In this document: positions 34,099 through 42,545 of the stretch, piece after piece
How positions within the stretch are numbered: position 1 is the stretch's first letter
Layout: the number at the start of each line of letters is the position of its first letter
Assembly (NCBI GenBank): GCA_018672315.1
Contig: CP076053.1
Span: 1,661,827-1,725,826 of the forward strand
DNA: 64,000 bases
From: Nocardioidaceae bacterium
GTDB lineage: Bacteria > Actinomycetota > Actinomycetes > Propionibacteriales > Nocardioidaceae
Direction of reading: 5' to 3'
Notes under the pieces: generated by a model
Databases searched by the model: none
Told to the model about the DNA's origin: nothing
Seen by the model: the letters and a program-made list of their open reading frames with translations, nothing else
Program-made: the position numbers and the translations under genes

Positions 34099-35987
34099 CC
34101 GCGATACTGCTCACGGTGCTCCTGGGCCCGGCGCTGGTCGGGGCAGTGCTCGCACTGCCCGTCCCGGTGCCCGGCCGCGACCGGTTCGCACCGTCGCTCG
34201 GTGTCGGCGTGCTCGGGGTGAGCGCCGTGGCGTCGTACGCGGTGGTGGACGCCGGCACCACCGTCACCGCTCCCTTCGTCGCCGGGGCCGACCTCGGGCT
34301 CGCGGCGACCGGCCCGGCCCAGGTGCTGCTGCCGATGATCCTGGTGGTCGCGATGCTGGTCATGGTCGTCGCCACCGCCGTCGCCGAGACCCGTCAGGCC
34401 CGCTTCGTCGGCATGATGCTGCTCTTCGCCGCAGCCGCGACGCTCACGGTCCTCGCGAGCACCCTGCCGACCCTGCTCCTCGGGTGGGAGCTGATGGGAG
34501 CCGCGTCCTACGCACTGATCGGGTACCGCCACCGCGACCCGGGTGCGGTCGGGTCGGGCGCCACCGCGTTCCTGACCACCCGGGCGGCGGACCTCGGGCT
34601 CTACGTCGCGGTGGCGGCGGCACTGGCGGGGCGGACCGACCTGAGCCTGGACGCGCTGACCACGACGAGTCCCGGCTGGCTCGACGTCGTCGCCGCGGGG
34701 GTGCTGGTCGCCGCACTGGGCAAGGCAGCGCAGCTCCCGTTCTCGTTCTGGCTCTCCCGCGCCATGGACGGGCCGAGCCCGGTGTCGGCGCTGCTGCACT
34801 CCGCCGCCATGGTCGCGCTCGGCGGCTACCTCCTCGTGAGGCTCTCACCGCTGCTCGCGGCCACCGGCTGGGCCGGCCCGGTCACCGCTTGGGCCGGGGT
34901 CACGACCGCTGTCGCCCTGGGCCTCGTGGCGCTCGCTCAGACCGACCTCAAGCAGCTCCTCGCCGCCTCCACGGCCGCCCAGCTCGGGCTCGTGGTGATG
35001 GCGGCGGGGCTGGGAGCCACCGCCGCGGGAACGGCCCACCTCGTAGCTCACGCAGCCGTGAAGTCGCTGCTCTTTCTCGCCGCCGGTGCCTGGCTGCACG
35101 CCCTGGGCAGCAAGCAGCTCACCACGCTGTCGGGCGCCGCCCGGCGCTGGCCGGCGCTCGGCGCGGTCACGGTCGCCGCGCTGCTCGCGCTCGGCGGCCT
35201 GCCACCGCTCTCGCTGTGGGCCACCAAGGACGCGGTGCTGGCCGCCGCCCACGGGGAGTCGCTCGCTCTCTACCTCGCCGGACTGGTCGCGACCGTGGTC
35301 GCCGTGGCGTACGCGACGCTCGCCCTGGTGACGCTGCTGCGGACGCCTCCCTCCGACCTCGGGCAGCTGCCGGTCCTCGACGACGAGCTGCCCGGCAGCC
35401 GCGTCGTGCCCCGCCGCGTGCCGGCGGCTTCGACGCCGCTCGCGGTTGCGGCCGTGGCACTCGGCGTCTTCGTCCTCCCCGAGGTGCTGCAGCGCCTGCC
35501 CGGCCGGGTGCCGGCGGAGCCGACGACCGACGAGCTGGTCCTCTCGGCCGTGGTGGTGCTGCTGGCGGGCGCTGCGTCCGTCGTGTGGCTGCGACGCCGG
35601 TCCTCGGGTCCCGGCACGGCACCGCCTCGTGGACGGGCGCGCGCCCTGCTGCACGGGTGGCTGCACCTGGAGCAGGTCATCCACGCGCTCGTCGTACGCC
35701 CCACCCTGCGCGGAGCCGACCTCGCGGCGCGTGTCGACGACCGCGTGCTCGCCGCGCTCGTGACCGGTGTGGCCACGGGCGCGTTGCGGCTGGCCCGTGG
35801 CACCGACCGCGGGGACGCCCAGGTCGACCAGGGCGTCCGTGCCGTCGCCGCCGGTGCCCGCGACGGGGGCCGACTGGTGCGGCGCCCGTCCTCGACCGGC
35901 CAGCTCCACCACTACTACCAGCAGCTCGTCGTCGCGCTGCTCGTGCTCGTCGTCATCGTGTCCGCCCTCGTGCTCCTCGGAAGGTAG
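34095..35987 (+). CDS. nuoL: NuoL-like antiporter-type subunit
   Basis: 630 aa from GTG at 34095. Fourteen or more spans. Key residues of the proton channel are present: TM5 Glu in LLGWELMGAASYALIG, TM7 Lys in AALGKAAQLPFSFWL, followed by DGPSPVSALLHSA; the HxxxHAxxK segment HLVAHAAVKSLLFLAAG; TM12 Lys in LPPLSLWATKDAVL. A long C-terminal extension (about 500-600) could be the lateral helix, ending in a final span. It should be a functional Mrp/complex I-type ion translocator. Its stop is 3 bp before nuoM. Confidence 0.9.
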   Translation: MTAILLTVLLGPALVGAVLALPVPVPGRDRFAPSLGVGVLGVSAVASYAVVDAGTTVTAPFVAGADLGLAATGPAQVLLPMILVVAMLVMVVATAVAETRQARFVGMMLLFAAAATLTVLASTLPTLLLGWELMGAASYALIGYRHRDPGAVGSGATAFLTTRAADLGLYVAVAAALAGRTDLSLDALTTTSPGWLDVVAAGVLVAALGKAAQLPFSFWLSRAMDGPSPVSALLHSAAMVALGGYLLVRLSPLLAATGWAGPVTAWAGVTTAVALGLVALAQTDLKQLLAASTAAQLGLVVMAAGLGATAAGTAHLVAHAAVKSLLFLAAGAWLHALGSKQLTTLSGAARRWPALGAVTVAALLALGGLPPLSLWATKDAVLAAAHGESLALYLAGLVATVVAVAYATLALVTLLRTPPSDLGQLPVLDDELPGSRVVPRRVPAASTPLAVAAVALGVFVLPEVLQRLPGRVPAEPTTDELVLSAVVVLLAGAASVVWLRRRSSGPGTAPPRGRARALLHGWLHLEQVIHALVVRPTLRGADLAARVDDRVLAALVTGVATGALRLARGTDRGDAQVDQGVRAVAAGARDGGRLVRRPSSTGQLHHYYQQLVVALLVLVVIVSALVLLGR

Positions 35988-35990
35988 CCC

Positions 35991-37484
35991 GTGCTCTCCG
36001 TCCTGGTGTTCCTCCCGCTCCTCGTCGCCGTGGGACTGCTGTGGCCCGGCATCGGCGACCGTCTCGCCCGCCGGGCGTTCCTGGTCGTCACCGCGATCGA
36101 GGTGGCCGGCGTCGTCGCGCTGTGGACGGCCTACGAGAACCCCGGCCCCGGCCGCCTCGCCTTCGAGGAGCGGGTGCCGTGGATCCCCGGCATCGGATCC
36201 AGCTACCACGTCGGCCTCGACGGGCTGTCGCTGCCACTCGCGGCGATGACGACGGTCGTGTTCCTCGCCTGCGCGGTGTTCGCGCTCGCCGAGGACCAGC
36301 GTCCCCGCCTGCAGGCCGCCCTGTTCCTGTTCCTCGAGACCACGTGCCTCGGCGTGTTCGCCTCCGCCGACCTGATCCTCTTCTTCGTCTTCTTCGACCT
36401 CTCGATCGTCGGGATGTACCTCTCCATCCACGGCTGGGGACACGGTGACCGGGCCCGCTCGGCCCTGCAGTTCTTCCTCTACACCTTCCTCGGGTCGCTG
36501 GCGCTGCTGCTCGGTTTCGTCGGGCTCTACATCGCCTCGGCACCCCACACCTTCGACATGGTCGAGCTGGCCTCGTCACCGCCGTTGCAGGGATCGGGGA
36601 CGACCGGCGTGCTGGTGCTGGGTGCGATCCTCCTGGGCCTGGCGATCAAGACGCCGACCGTGCCGTTCCACACCTGGCTGCCGCCCGCCCACACCGACGC
36701 TCCCGCGATCGGCTCGGCGGTGCTCGCCGGGGTGCTGCTCAAGCTGGGCACCTACGGGTTCGTCCGCATCGCCATGCCGATGCTGCCCGAGGCGTTCCGC
36801 GCCTGGGCCCCGTGGCTGATCGGCGTCGGCATCGCGTCGGTGCTGTGGGGGGCGCTGGTCGCGCTCGCACAGACCGACCTCAAGCGGATGGTCGCCTACA
36901 CCTCGATCAACCACATGGGCTACGTTGTCCTCGCCCTGGGGGCCGCCGGCCTGGCCGCTGACGGGGGCGACCAGACCGAGGCGCGACGTACGGCGGTCTC
37001 CGGCGCCGTCACCCAGATGGTCAGCCACGGCCTGCTCACCAGCGCGCTGTTCCTGCTCGCCGGGGTGCTCTGGCAGCGTCGGGAGAGCTATACGATGAGG
37101 GAGTACGGAGGCCTCGCCGTGCCGGCGCCACGCTTCGCCGCCCTGCTGGGCATCGCCGCCCTCGGCTCCCTCGGCCTGCCGGGCCTTTCCGGTTTCGTCG
37201 CGGAGCTGCAGGTCTTCGCCGGGAGCATCGCGACGACCCCCGTCGCGGCGGTCGGGTTGGTGGGGATCCTGCTGATGACCGCCGTGATGCTCCGGGCGGT
37301 GCAGCAGCTGCTCACCGGGCCGGTGGGCGGACTGTCCGACGGGTTCCCCGACGTACGAGCCCGGGAGTCGGCGCCGGTCGCCGGGCTGTTGCTCCTCTCC
37401 GTCACGGTCGGTGTTCTGCCCCGCCCGCTGCTCGACCTCGTCGAACCGGCGGCCGCTGTCGTGGTGTCGCTGGTGAGCAGGTGA
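35991..37484 (+). CDS. nuoM: NuoM-like antiporter-type subunit
   Basis: 497 aa from GTG at 35991. Channel residues: the TM5 glutamate position reads LFFVFFDLSIVGMYL, that is Asp in place of the usual Glu; TM7 Lys in LAIKTPTVPFHTWLPPAHTD; TM8 Lys in GVLLKLGTYGFVRIA; TM12 Glu in LSGFVAELQVFAG. Normal family length. The Glu-to-Asp change keeps an acid, so proton conduction is still plausible. Seven bases separate it from nuoN. Confidence 0.9.
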   Translation: MLSVLVFLPLLVAVGLLWPGIGDRLARRAFLVVTAIEVAGVVALWTAYENPGPGRLAFEERVPWIPGIGSSYHVGLDGLSLPLAAMTTVVFLACAVFALAEDQRPRLQAALFLFLETTCLGVFASADLILFFVFFDLSIVGMYLSIHGWGHGDRARSALQFFLYTFLGSLALLLGFVGLYIASAPHTFDMVELASSPPLQGSGTTGVLVLGAILLGLAIKTPTVPFHTWLPPAHTDAPAIGSAVLAGVLLKLGTYGFVRIAMPMLPEAFRAWAPWLIGVGIASVLWGALVALAQTDLKRMVAYTSINHMGYVVLALGAAGLAADGGDQTEARRTAVSGAVTQMVSHGLLTSALFLLAGVLWQRRESYTMREYGGLAVPAPRFAALLGIAALGSLGLPGLSGFVAELQVFAGSIATTPVAAVGLVGILLMTAVMLRAVQQLLTGPVGGLSDGFPDVRARESAPVAGLLLLSVTVGVLPRPLLDLVEPAAAVVVSLVSR

Positions 37485-37491
37485 CCTGGCG

Positions 37492-38946
37492 ATGAACGGG
37501 ATGACGGCGGACACCCTCGCGCTGCTGCCCGAGCTGTGCCTGCTCGTGGGAGCCATCGGCTGCCTGCTCCTGGGGTCCTGGACTCCACGCTGGCGTCAGC
37601 GCCGCGTGGCGGTGGCCGCCGGGGTCGCCGTGGCCGCTTCTTTGCTGGCGACCGCGGCCGGCCCGGCGGGGATCACGGCCCAGACGCAGTCGGCCTTCTC
37701 CGGCACCTTCGCCGTCGACGCCACCACGGACGTGCTCCGCCTCGTCGTCGGCCTCTCGCTCGCGGTGCTGCTCATCCTCGCCCGGGCCGAGATCCGCGGT
37801 CATGCGCGCGAGTCCGAGGTCTACGTGATGCTCCTGCTGGGAGCACTCGGGGTGATCCTGGTGGGAGGGGCCACCGACCTCGCGGTCCTCGTGGTCGGCT
37901 TCCTGCTGGCCAGCATCCCGCTCTACGGCCTGATCGGTCTGTCCGCAGGGTCCTCGGCCCCCGAGGCGGCGGTCAAGACCTACTTGCTCGGGGGGCTCTC
38001 AGGCATCCTGATGATGCTCGGGGCCGCCGTGCTCTACGGCCTCGGTGGAGCCACGTCGTACGAGGCGCTCAGCCGACTCGAGGAGGTGTCCTCGGCCGCC
38101 GCGGTCGCTGGCGTGGTGCTGCTGCTGGTCGGGCTGCTGTTCAAGGCGGGCGCCGTGCCGGCGCACCCGTGGGTCCCTGACGCCGTCGAGGGGTCGTGGA
38201 CCGTCACCGGGGCGTTCCTCACGACCGTGCCCAAGCTCGGTGCCGTGCTGGCGATCGCGCGACTCCTTGAGGTCCTCCCCGAAGATCGCACCTGGCCGCT
38301 TCTGATCGGGGCGATCGCCGCGGCGAGCATGACGGTCGGCAATCTCGCGGCGCTGGGGCAGCGAGACGTACGCCGGCTGCTCGCGTGGTCGACGATCAGC
38401 CAGGTCGGCTACCTGCTCGCCGCCGCAGCCGCCGTCACGGGTTCCGATGACGCGCTGCCGGCGCTGCTGCTGTTCCTCGCCGCGTACGCCGTCACCAACC
38501 TCGGCTGCTTCGCCGTGCTGGCTGCCGAGCCCGAGCGTCGCGCCGTCGCTGACTGGCGCGGGGTCGGCCGGTCCCGCCCGGTCCTGATTGGAGCGCTCGG
38601 CGTGGGCGTCCTCGGCCTCGTCGGGACCCCGCCGACGGCGGTGTTCGTCGCGAAGCTGCTCACCATCGCCGTGACCTGGGAGGCCGAGTTGCGGTGGCTC
38701 GCGGTGATCGTCGCCCTGAACACCGTGCTGAGCCTCGCGTACTACCTGCGGTGGCTCGCGGCGTGCCTCAGCCAGGCGACGTCCGGGGCCGAGGGCCGGG
38801 ACGGGGGTCAAGGTGTCTCGCCTCCGACGGGCGACCCCGGACCGCTCCTCGCGGGACGCACCGCCGGACGGCTGGCTGTCTCGTGCGCGGCCGGCGCGGT
38901 GGTGCTGGGTCTGGTCGCCGGGCCCGCGCTGACTCTCACGAGATGA
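37492..38946 (+). CDS. nuoN: NuoN-like antiporter-type subunit
   Basis: 484 aa, ATG at 37492. TM7 Lys (LLFKAGAVPAHPWVPDAVEG), TM8 Lys (TVPKLGAVLAI), the QRDVRRLLAWSTISQVGYLL segment and TM12 Lys (PPTAVFVAKLLTIAV) are kept. The TM5 glutamate is lost: the family pattern L-E-x-x-S-L-P-L is here FLLASIPLYGLIG, with Leu in its place. In complex I this acid is part of the subunit's charge relay, so NuoN-type pumping may be altered. Last gene of the cluster; a 12-bp-stem hairpin follows. Confidence 0.9.
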   Translation: MNGMTADTLALLPELCLLVGAIGCLLLGSWTPRWRQRRVAVAAGVAVAASLLATAAGPAGITAQTQSAFSGTFAVDATTDVLRLVVGLSLAVLLILARAEIRGHARESEVYVMLLLGALGVILVGGATDLAVLVVGFLLASIPLYGLIGLSAGSSAPEAAVKTYLLGGLSGILMMLGAAVLYGLGGATSYEALSRLEEVSSAAAVAGVVLLLVGLLFKAGAVPAHPWVPDAVEGSWTVTGAFLTTVPKLGAVLAIARLLEVLPEDRTWPLLIGAIAAASMTVGNLAALGQRDVRRLLAWSTISQVGYLLAAAAAVTGSDDALPALLLFLAAYAVTNLGCFAVLAAEPERRAVADWRGVGRSRPVLIGALGVGVLGLVGTPPTAVFVAKLLTIAVTWEAELRWLAVIVALNTVLSLAYYLRWLAACLSQATSGAEGRDGGQGVSPPTGDPGPLLAGRTAGRLAVSCAAGAVVLGLVAGPALTLTR

Positions 38947-38960
38947 GTCCCCGATGATCT

Positions 38961-39009
38961 GGCCTCGCCGCCACGACGCCTGCGGGCCAGAGCGCCCGGC
39001 GGCGAGGCC
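38961..39009. terminator. Hairpin terminator between convergent genes
   Basis: Perfect 12-bp stem GGCCTCGCCGCC (38961-38972) / GGCGGCGAGGCC (38998-39009), 25-nt loop, no U-run. It sits exactly between nuoN (+) and the propeller lipoprotein gene (-) and may stop transcription from both sides. Confidence 0.65.
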
Positions 39010-39011
39010 GG

Positions 39012-39923
39012 CTACCAGGCGACCGCGGTGGAGAAGGTCGCGCCGTCGTCGCGGCTCCGCACCAGACCGGTCGTGGTGGACACCCAGACGTCACCCGAGG
39101 GGGTCGTCGTCATGGCGGTCATCTCCTGCGTGACGACGCCTCTGGCCTCCCACGACGAGAGGTCGTCGTCGCTGACGTGCGCCCGGCCGTCGATGTCGAG
39201 ACCGACGAGGCTTCCGTCCTCGGCGAAGTCCACCAGGTAGAGCGTGGGGGCGCCGTCGACCACCCGGAACGAGCGGCCTCCGTCGTCGCTGACCTGGAGC
39301 CCCGCTTGGGTGGTGGCGACCAGTCGACCGTCCTCGGAGGCAGCCAGGTCCGCGACGGGATCGACGAGCGGGAGTCGCGCCCAGGTGGCGCCCTCGTCCT
39401 CGCTGAGGAGCAGGGAGGTGCTCGCGCCGTCGTAGCCGACCACGCCGTCGCTCCAGGCGTCGAGGGCGTGGAAGTCGACCTGGCCGGTCAGCGAGACCGA
39501 CTGCCAGGTCTGGCCTGCATCGGCCGAGGAGATCAGCCCCAGGGCGGCGGGCCCGTCCTCGCCCTCACCTGGGTGACCACTGGCGTACAGCCGCTGCCCG
39601 GATCCCGCTGCGAAGCCCATCATGTCGCTGCGCAGCTGGCCCACACGGCGTAGGCGTCCGTCGGCATACGTGATCAGGCCTTGGTGCGTCGCGATCAGCA
39701 CCCCGTCACCGGCCTGCGTCGGGGACAGGCCGTGCACGTGGGACACGGCGAGAGCTACCGCGTCGTTGGTCTGGGCTCCGGGCGTGCCTCGGTCAGCGTC
39801 AGAGCCGCTTGACTCGCTTCCGTCGCTGCAACCCGACAGCAAGAAGAAGAGCGCTGCGGTGGTCGAGAGGACCTTCGGACGGCGGTGTGACATGGAGGTG
39901 ATGCGGCATCGGGTGCGAATCAC
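39012..39923 (-). CDS. Secreted beta-propeller lipoprotein (F510_1955-type, copy 2)
   Basis: 303 aa from GTG at 39923, chosen because AAGGAGA lies 5 bases upstream; ATG at 39893 is an alternative. Lipobox LLSGC at about 27-31 (or earlier with the shorter start). Propeller repeats: SHVHGLSPTQAGDGVLIATHQG, GLISSADAGQTWQSVSL, LLLSEDEGATWARL, LQVSDDGGRSFRVV, VRSRDDGATFS. The motif order (HVHGL, SGHP, DAGxTW, DFHAL) is the same as in the copy at 27724-28614 with modest overall identity, so the paralogues are old or were gained separately. Role unknown. Confidence 0.82.
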   Translation of the reverse strand: MIRTRCRITSMSHRRPKVLSTTAALFFLLSGCSDGSESSGSDADRGTPGAQTNDAVALAVSHVHGLSPTQAGDGVLIATHQGLITYADGRLRRVGQLRSDMMGFAAGSGQRLYASGHPGEGEDGPAALGLISSADAGQTWQSVSLTGQVDFHALDAWSDGVVGYDGASTSLLLSEDEGATWARLPLVDPVADLAASEDGRLVATTQAGLQVSDDGGRSFRVVDGAPTLYLVDFAEDGSLVGLDIDGRAHVSDDDLSSWEARGVVTQEMTAMTTTPSGDVWVSTTTGLVRSRDDGATFSTAVAW

Positions 39924-40005
39924 GGTTCTCCTTTGTCGTGCACGTGTGTCTTGATTGTGAGAGCGCGTCGGCCGGTCCGTCCAGTGATGGATATCCGTGC
40001 ACCGC

Positions 40006-40230
40006 TCAGGGCCGCCGCTTGCGACCATGCTGCGGTGATGCCAGGTCCGGCTCTCTCGGCGCCCGGCGCTCGGCCCGCTTGGCGCGGCGCGCCGGGCGCA
40101 CGGCCCACCATGCGACAGCGATGAGAACCAGGAGCGCCAGTAGGGCGACCAGCCAGCTGGTGCCGTCGGCGAGGCCGTTGCCCCCGTCTACGGGGCTACC
40201 TACGCGACCTGTCAGGTACGCGTGCCTCAT
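40006..40230 (-). CDS. Small membrane protein of the copper island
   Basis: 74 aa, ATG at 40230 with AGGAGAGGGAGG upstream. One membrane span (SWLVALLALLVLIAVAWWAV) followed by a very basic tail (RPARRAKRAERRAPRE ... GRKRRP), which places the C-terminus in the cytoplasm. Family not recognised. Its start is 44 bp from the perfect BlaI-type dyad at 40274-40302, which may repress it. Confidence 0.65.
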   Translation of the reverse strand: MRHAYLTGRVGSPVDGGNGLADGTSWLVALLALLVLIAVAWWAVRPARRAKRAERRAPREPDLASPQHGRKRRP

Positions 40231-40273
40231 GACGCGCCTCCCTCTCCTGCATGCGGGACGAGACCCGTCGAAC

Positions 40274-40302
40274 GTGATCTACTACCTGAAATAGTAGATC
40301 AC
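40274..40302. promoter_or_regulatory. Perfect dyad, probable BlaI/CopY-type operator
   Basis: 11-bp arms GTGATCTACTA and TAGTAGATCAC separated by 7 bases. The CTACTA...TAGTAG core fits the TACTA/TAGTA half-sites of actinobacterial BlaI-family repressors. It lies between the divergent 74-aa gene and the split membrane-protein gene; a BlaI-like repressor is encoded 1.8 kb away (42098-42481). Confidence 0.7.
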
Positions 40303-40322
40303 CGCCGTCACCGAGGAGTGCC

Positions 40323-41078
40323 CTGCCCCTCCGCAGCCATACCGCAGTCCGCATCGCAGCTCTCGCCTCCTTCGGTTCGGTCGTCATCTACGTCGCTGTG
40401 GTGACCGACCACGCCCGGGTGTGGTGGGTCTCGGGCGCCTTCTTCGCCTTGCTGGCCGTCTTCCAGCTCGCGTGGGGAGTGCGCCCTGCCGCCGCGCCGG
40501 CCGTGGTCTCCGCTGGCCGCCTCCGCACCGTGCTACTGGCATCCGGGATGCTCGTCAGCGTCTCGTCGGCCACCCTGTGGGCGTTGACCCGCTGGGTGAC
40601 CGGGGAACCGTTCGGGCCGCAAGCCGGCACGGAACTGCCCATCGGTCCTGCGGGGATCGCGAGTACCGGTCTGGAGATAGCGACGATTTCTGCGCTGGGC
40701 TGAGCGCTGGCGTGGCCCTCGCGACCACACAAGGGTGGGGCGGTGGCTCTGACCGCAGGAGTCCTGTTGGTGACGGCGCCGACGGCCTGGGGGGTGTCGG
40801 GGGCCCTCGCGCACGACCACGGCGCTCACGCCGACGACGGGCAGCCCCACGAGGACGCCGAACCCCACGACGACGCCGAGCGGCACGACGACCGGACAGC
40901 CCCTCACTCTCCTGAGGCGGGTGCACCGGGCTCGAGTCCGCCCGACAGCCCAGGACCAGCCCACGCGACCTTGCCTGACGACGCTGCGTCTCCTACGACA
41001 GAGCCTCGTCGGTCAGTCGAGCCAGGCTCGTCGCGACGTGACCTGGCCGAGCACGCGGACGATGGTCACGGTCACTGA
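40323..41078 (+). pseudogene. Copper-island membrane protein split by an in-frame TGA
   Basis: Two frames in the same phase: an upstream part (open from about 40323, first conventional start GTG at 40398) encoding four hydrophobic spans ending LEIATISALG, a TGA at 40701-40703, then ALAWPSRPHKGGAVALTAGVLLVTAPTAWG and a His/Asp-rich tail (AHDHGAHADDGQPHEDAEPH and on). Both halves together look like one protein with a metal-binding tail, as found in actinobacterial copper clusters. A TGG-to-TGA change would explain it. A CTG at 40323 after GAGGAG could be the original start. The two parts could also be separate genes (40398-40703 and 40743-41078). Its 3' end overlaps the convergent M56 gene by 86 bp. 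Confidence 0.55.
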
Positions 41079-42101
41079 CCGCCGGGGCGTCACGGCTGGG
41101 GTGCCCCGCCGAGGTGTGACAGACGTGCGCGAGATCGACTGCCATCGTCGGTGACGCGGCGACCACGAAGGGGACGCCGAGCATCGCGACAACCGTCGCG
41201 CCGACGCCGACCGAGTGGACCCGTGAGAGCGGCGTACGGGGGAGCGCCATCCTGTCAACCCTGCTCGCGAGCGCCTCGGTGTCGCCGAGGGCGCTCAGCC
41301 CCTCCGGCGCACCGCCGTCTCGTCCACCCGTGTCCTTCGTCGACCCGTGGCCGGCCAGCGCGAGCAGAGCGCCGGTGAAGTACACCCGTCTCGCCGGCGG
41401 CACCGCGTCGTCGGCGTGCAGCTCGACCAACCAGGCGATCGCGCCCTTGGCCCCACGCGTGCCGAGCCTCCCTCCGAGGGCGTCGTGAGCAACGACGGCC
41501 ACCTGTCGGACGAGGTGGTGCCGGCCGTCGAGATGGGCCCGTTCGTGGGCGAGCACCACCTCCAGCTCTGCGTCGGTCAACGTGGACAGGGCGGCGCTGG
41601 TCAGAACGACGAGGTCCTGCCCCGCCTCGAGGAGCGGGGCAGGCAGAAGGCAGCAGCACCGTGGTGTGGCACCACCACGAAGTCTTCGTCGTGGGACCGC
41701 TTCGACCAGGCGCTCGACACCGCAGCACGTACCGCGGCCGCCGAGGCCTCACGCAGTCGTGAGGAACGGCGTCAGGCCATCGCCACACGTATGGCCAGGA
41801 CGACGGTGGTCGACGTCCCGACGACGACGGAGAGCGCTCCTATCGTTGAGTCGAGATGGCCGCCAAAGAGCTCGGTGCACATGTGCAGGAGACCCGAGAA
41901 GTCGTGCGCCGGGGCCACGTGGGGCACGACGAGGGCGACACCCACGAGCATGAGCGACACGATCACGAAGGTCAGCAGCACCACCCAGGCCGCCAGGGCC
42001 TGGCCGGGCGCTCGACGCGTCCACTCGCTGCGCACCAGCCGTGGCGCTACCAGGTGACCCAGGACCCCAGCGAGCATGAGCAAGGCAGAGGCTGCGATCA
42101 C
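40993..42101 (-). pseudogene. BlaR1-like M56 metallopeptidase, broken by a stop and a frameshift
   Basis: The start at 42101 overlaps the BlaI stop (ATGA). The N-terminal part has three membrane spans (to IRVAMA, TGA at 41772). The same phase then goes on as SRLREASAAAV ... HDEDFVVVPHHGAAAFCLP, after which the frame must shift near 41,645 to continue APLLEAGQDLVVLTSAALST and the zinc motif VVLAHERAHLDGRHH (HExxH type) of the C-terminal part (readable from 41580). BlaR1-type proteins are membrane sensors that cleave their BlaI-type repressor. Both lesions inactivate it unless they are sequencing errors. Confidence 0.7.
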
Positions 42102-42481
42102 TGCTCCTGGCCCCGGGTGACCTCGATCTCCACCTCGATCGAGGCGATCGTGCGTCGCAGCTGCTCGAGCTCGGAGGGATGCAGCCGCTGCACGAACTGC
42201 AACAGCACGGCGTCGCGTCGCTCCACGGACTCCAACACCTCGCCCATCAGCGAGGCCGCGTACTCCTCGCGGCTCGACACGGCCCGGTAGACGAACGCAC
42301 GGTCGGCCGTGCGACGTGAGACGAAGCCAATGCGATGCAGGTTGTGCAGCACCGTCAGAACGGTGGTGTACGCCACGGGACGGACGGCCAGGAGCGAGTC
42401 GCGGACCTCACGCACGGTGGCCTCGTCTCCCCGGTCCCACATCTGGGACATGACGGCTGACTCGAGCACACCCATCGACAC
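42098..42481 (-). CDS. BlaI/MecI/CopY-family repressor
   Basis: 127 aa. Winged helix at about residues 5-75: LESAVMSQMWDRGDEATVREVRDSL, YTTVLTVLHNLHRIGFVSRR, then the dimerisation helices with LHPSELEQLRRTIASIE. This is the BlaI pattern, including the TTVxTxLxxLxxKGxxxR-like recognition helix. The next gene encodes the M56 partner and overlaps it, the standard blaI-blaR1 order. The likely target is the dyad at 40274-40302. With the M56 protease broken, derepression by cleavage would fail; control could be constitutive or use another signal. Confidence 0.9.
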   Translation of the reverse strand: MSMGVLESAVMSQMWDRGDEATVREVRDSLLAVRPVAYTTVLTVLHNLHRIGFVSRRTADRAFVYRAVSSREEYAASLMGEVLESVERRDAVLLQFVQRLHPSELEQLRRTIASIEVEIEVTRGQEQ

Positions 42482-42545
42482 CGAGGACCTCCTGCTGCTG
42501 CGGTGGTCGCATGGTAGTCGTGTCTCCGACCCGACCTTGGTCGCA

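Noticed and set aside
30918-38946. The host's regular complex I operon
   Set aside because: NuoB-G and I subunits are missing, NuoB-like protein lacks its cysteines, and the cluster sits between copper genes on mobile DNA.
40701-40703. TGA read as selenocysteine
   Set aside because: No SECIS-like structure was seen and the context is a membrane helix where Trp would be normal.
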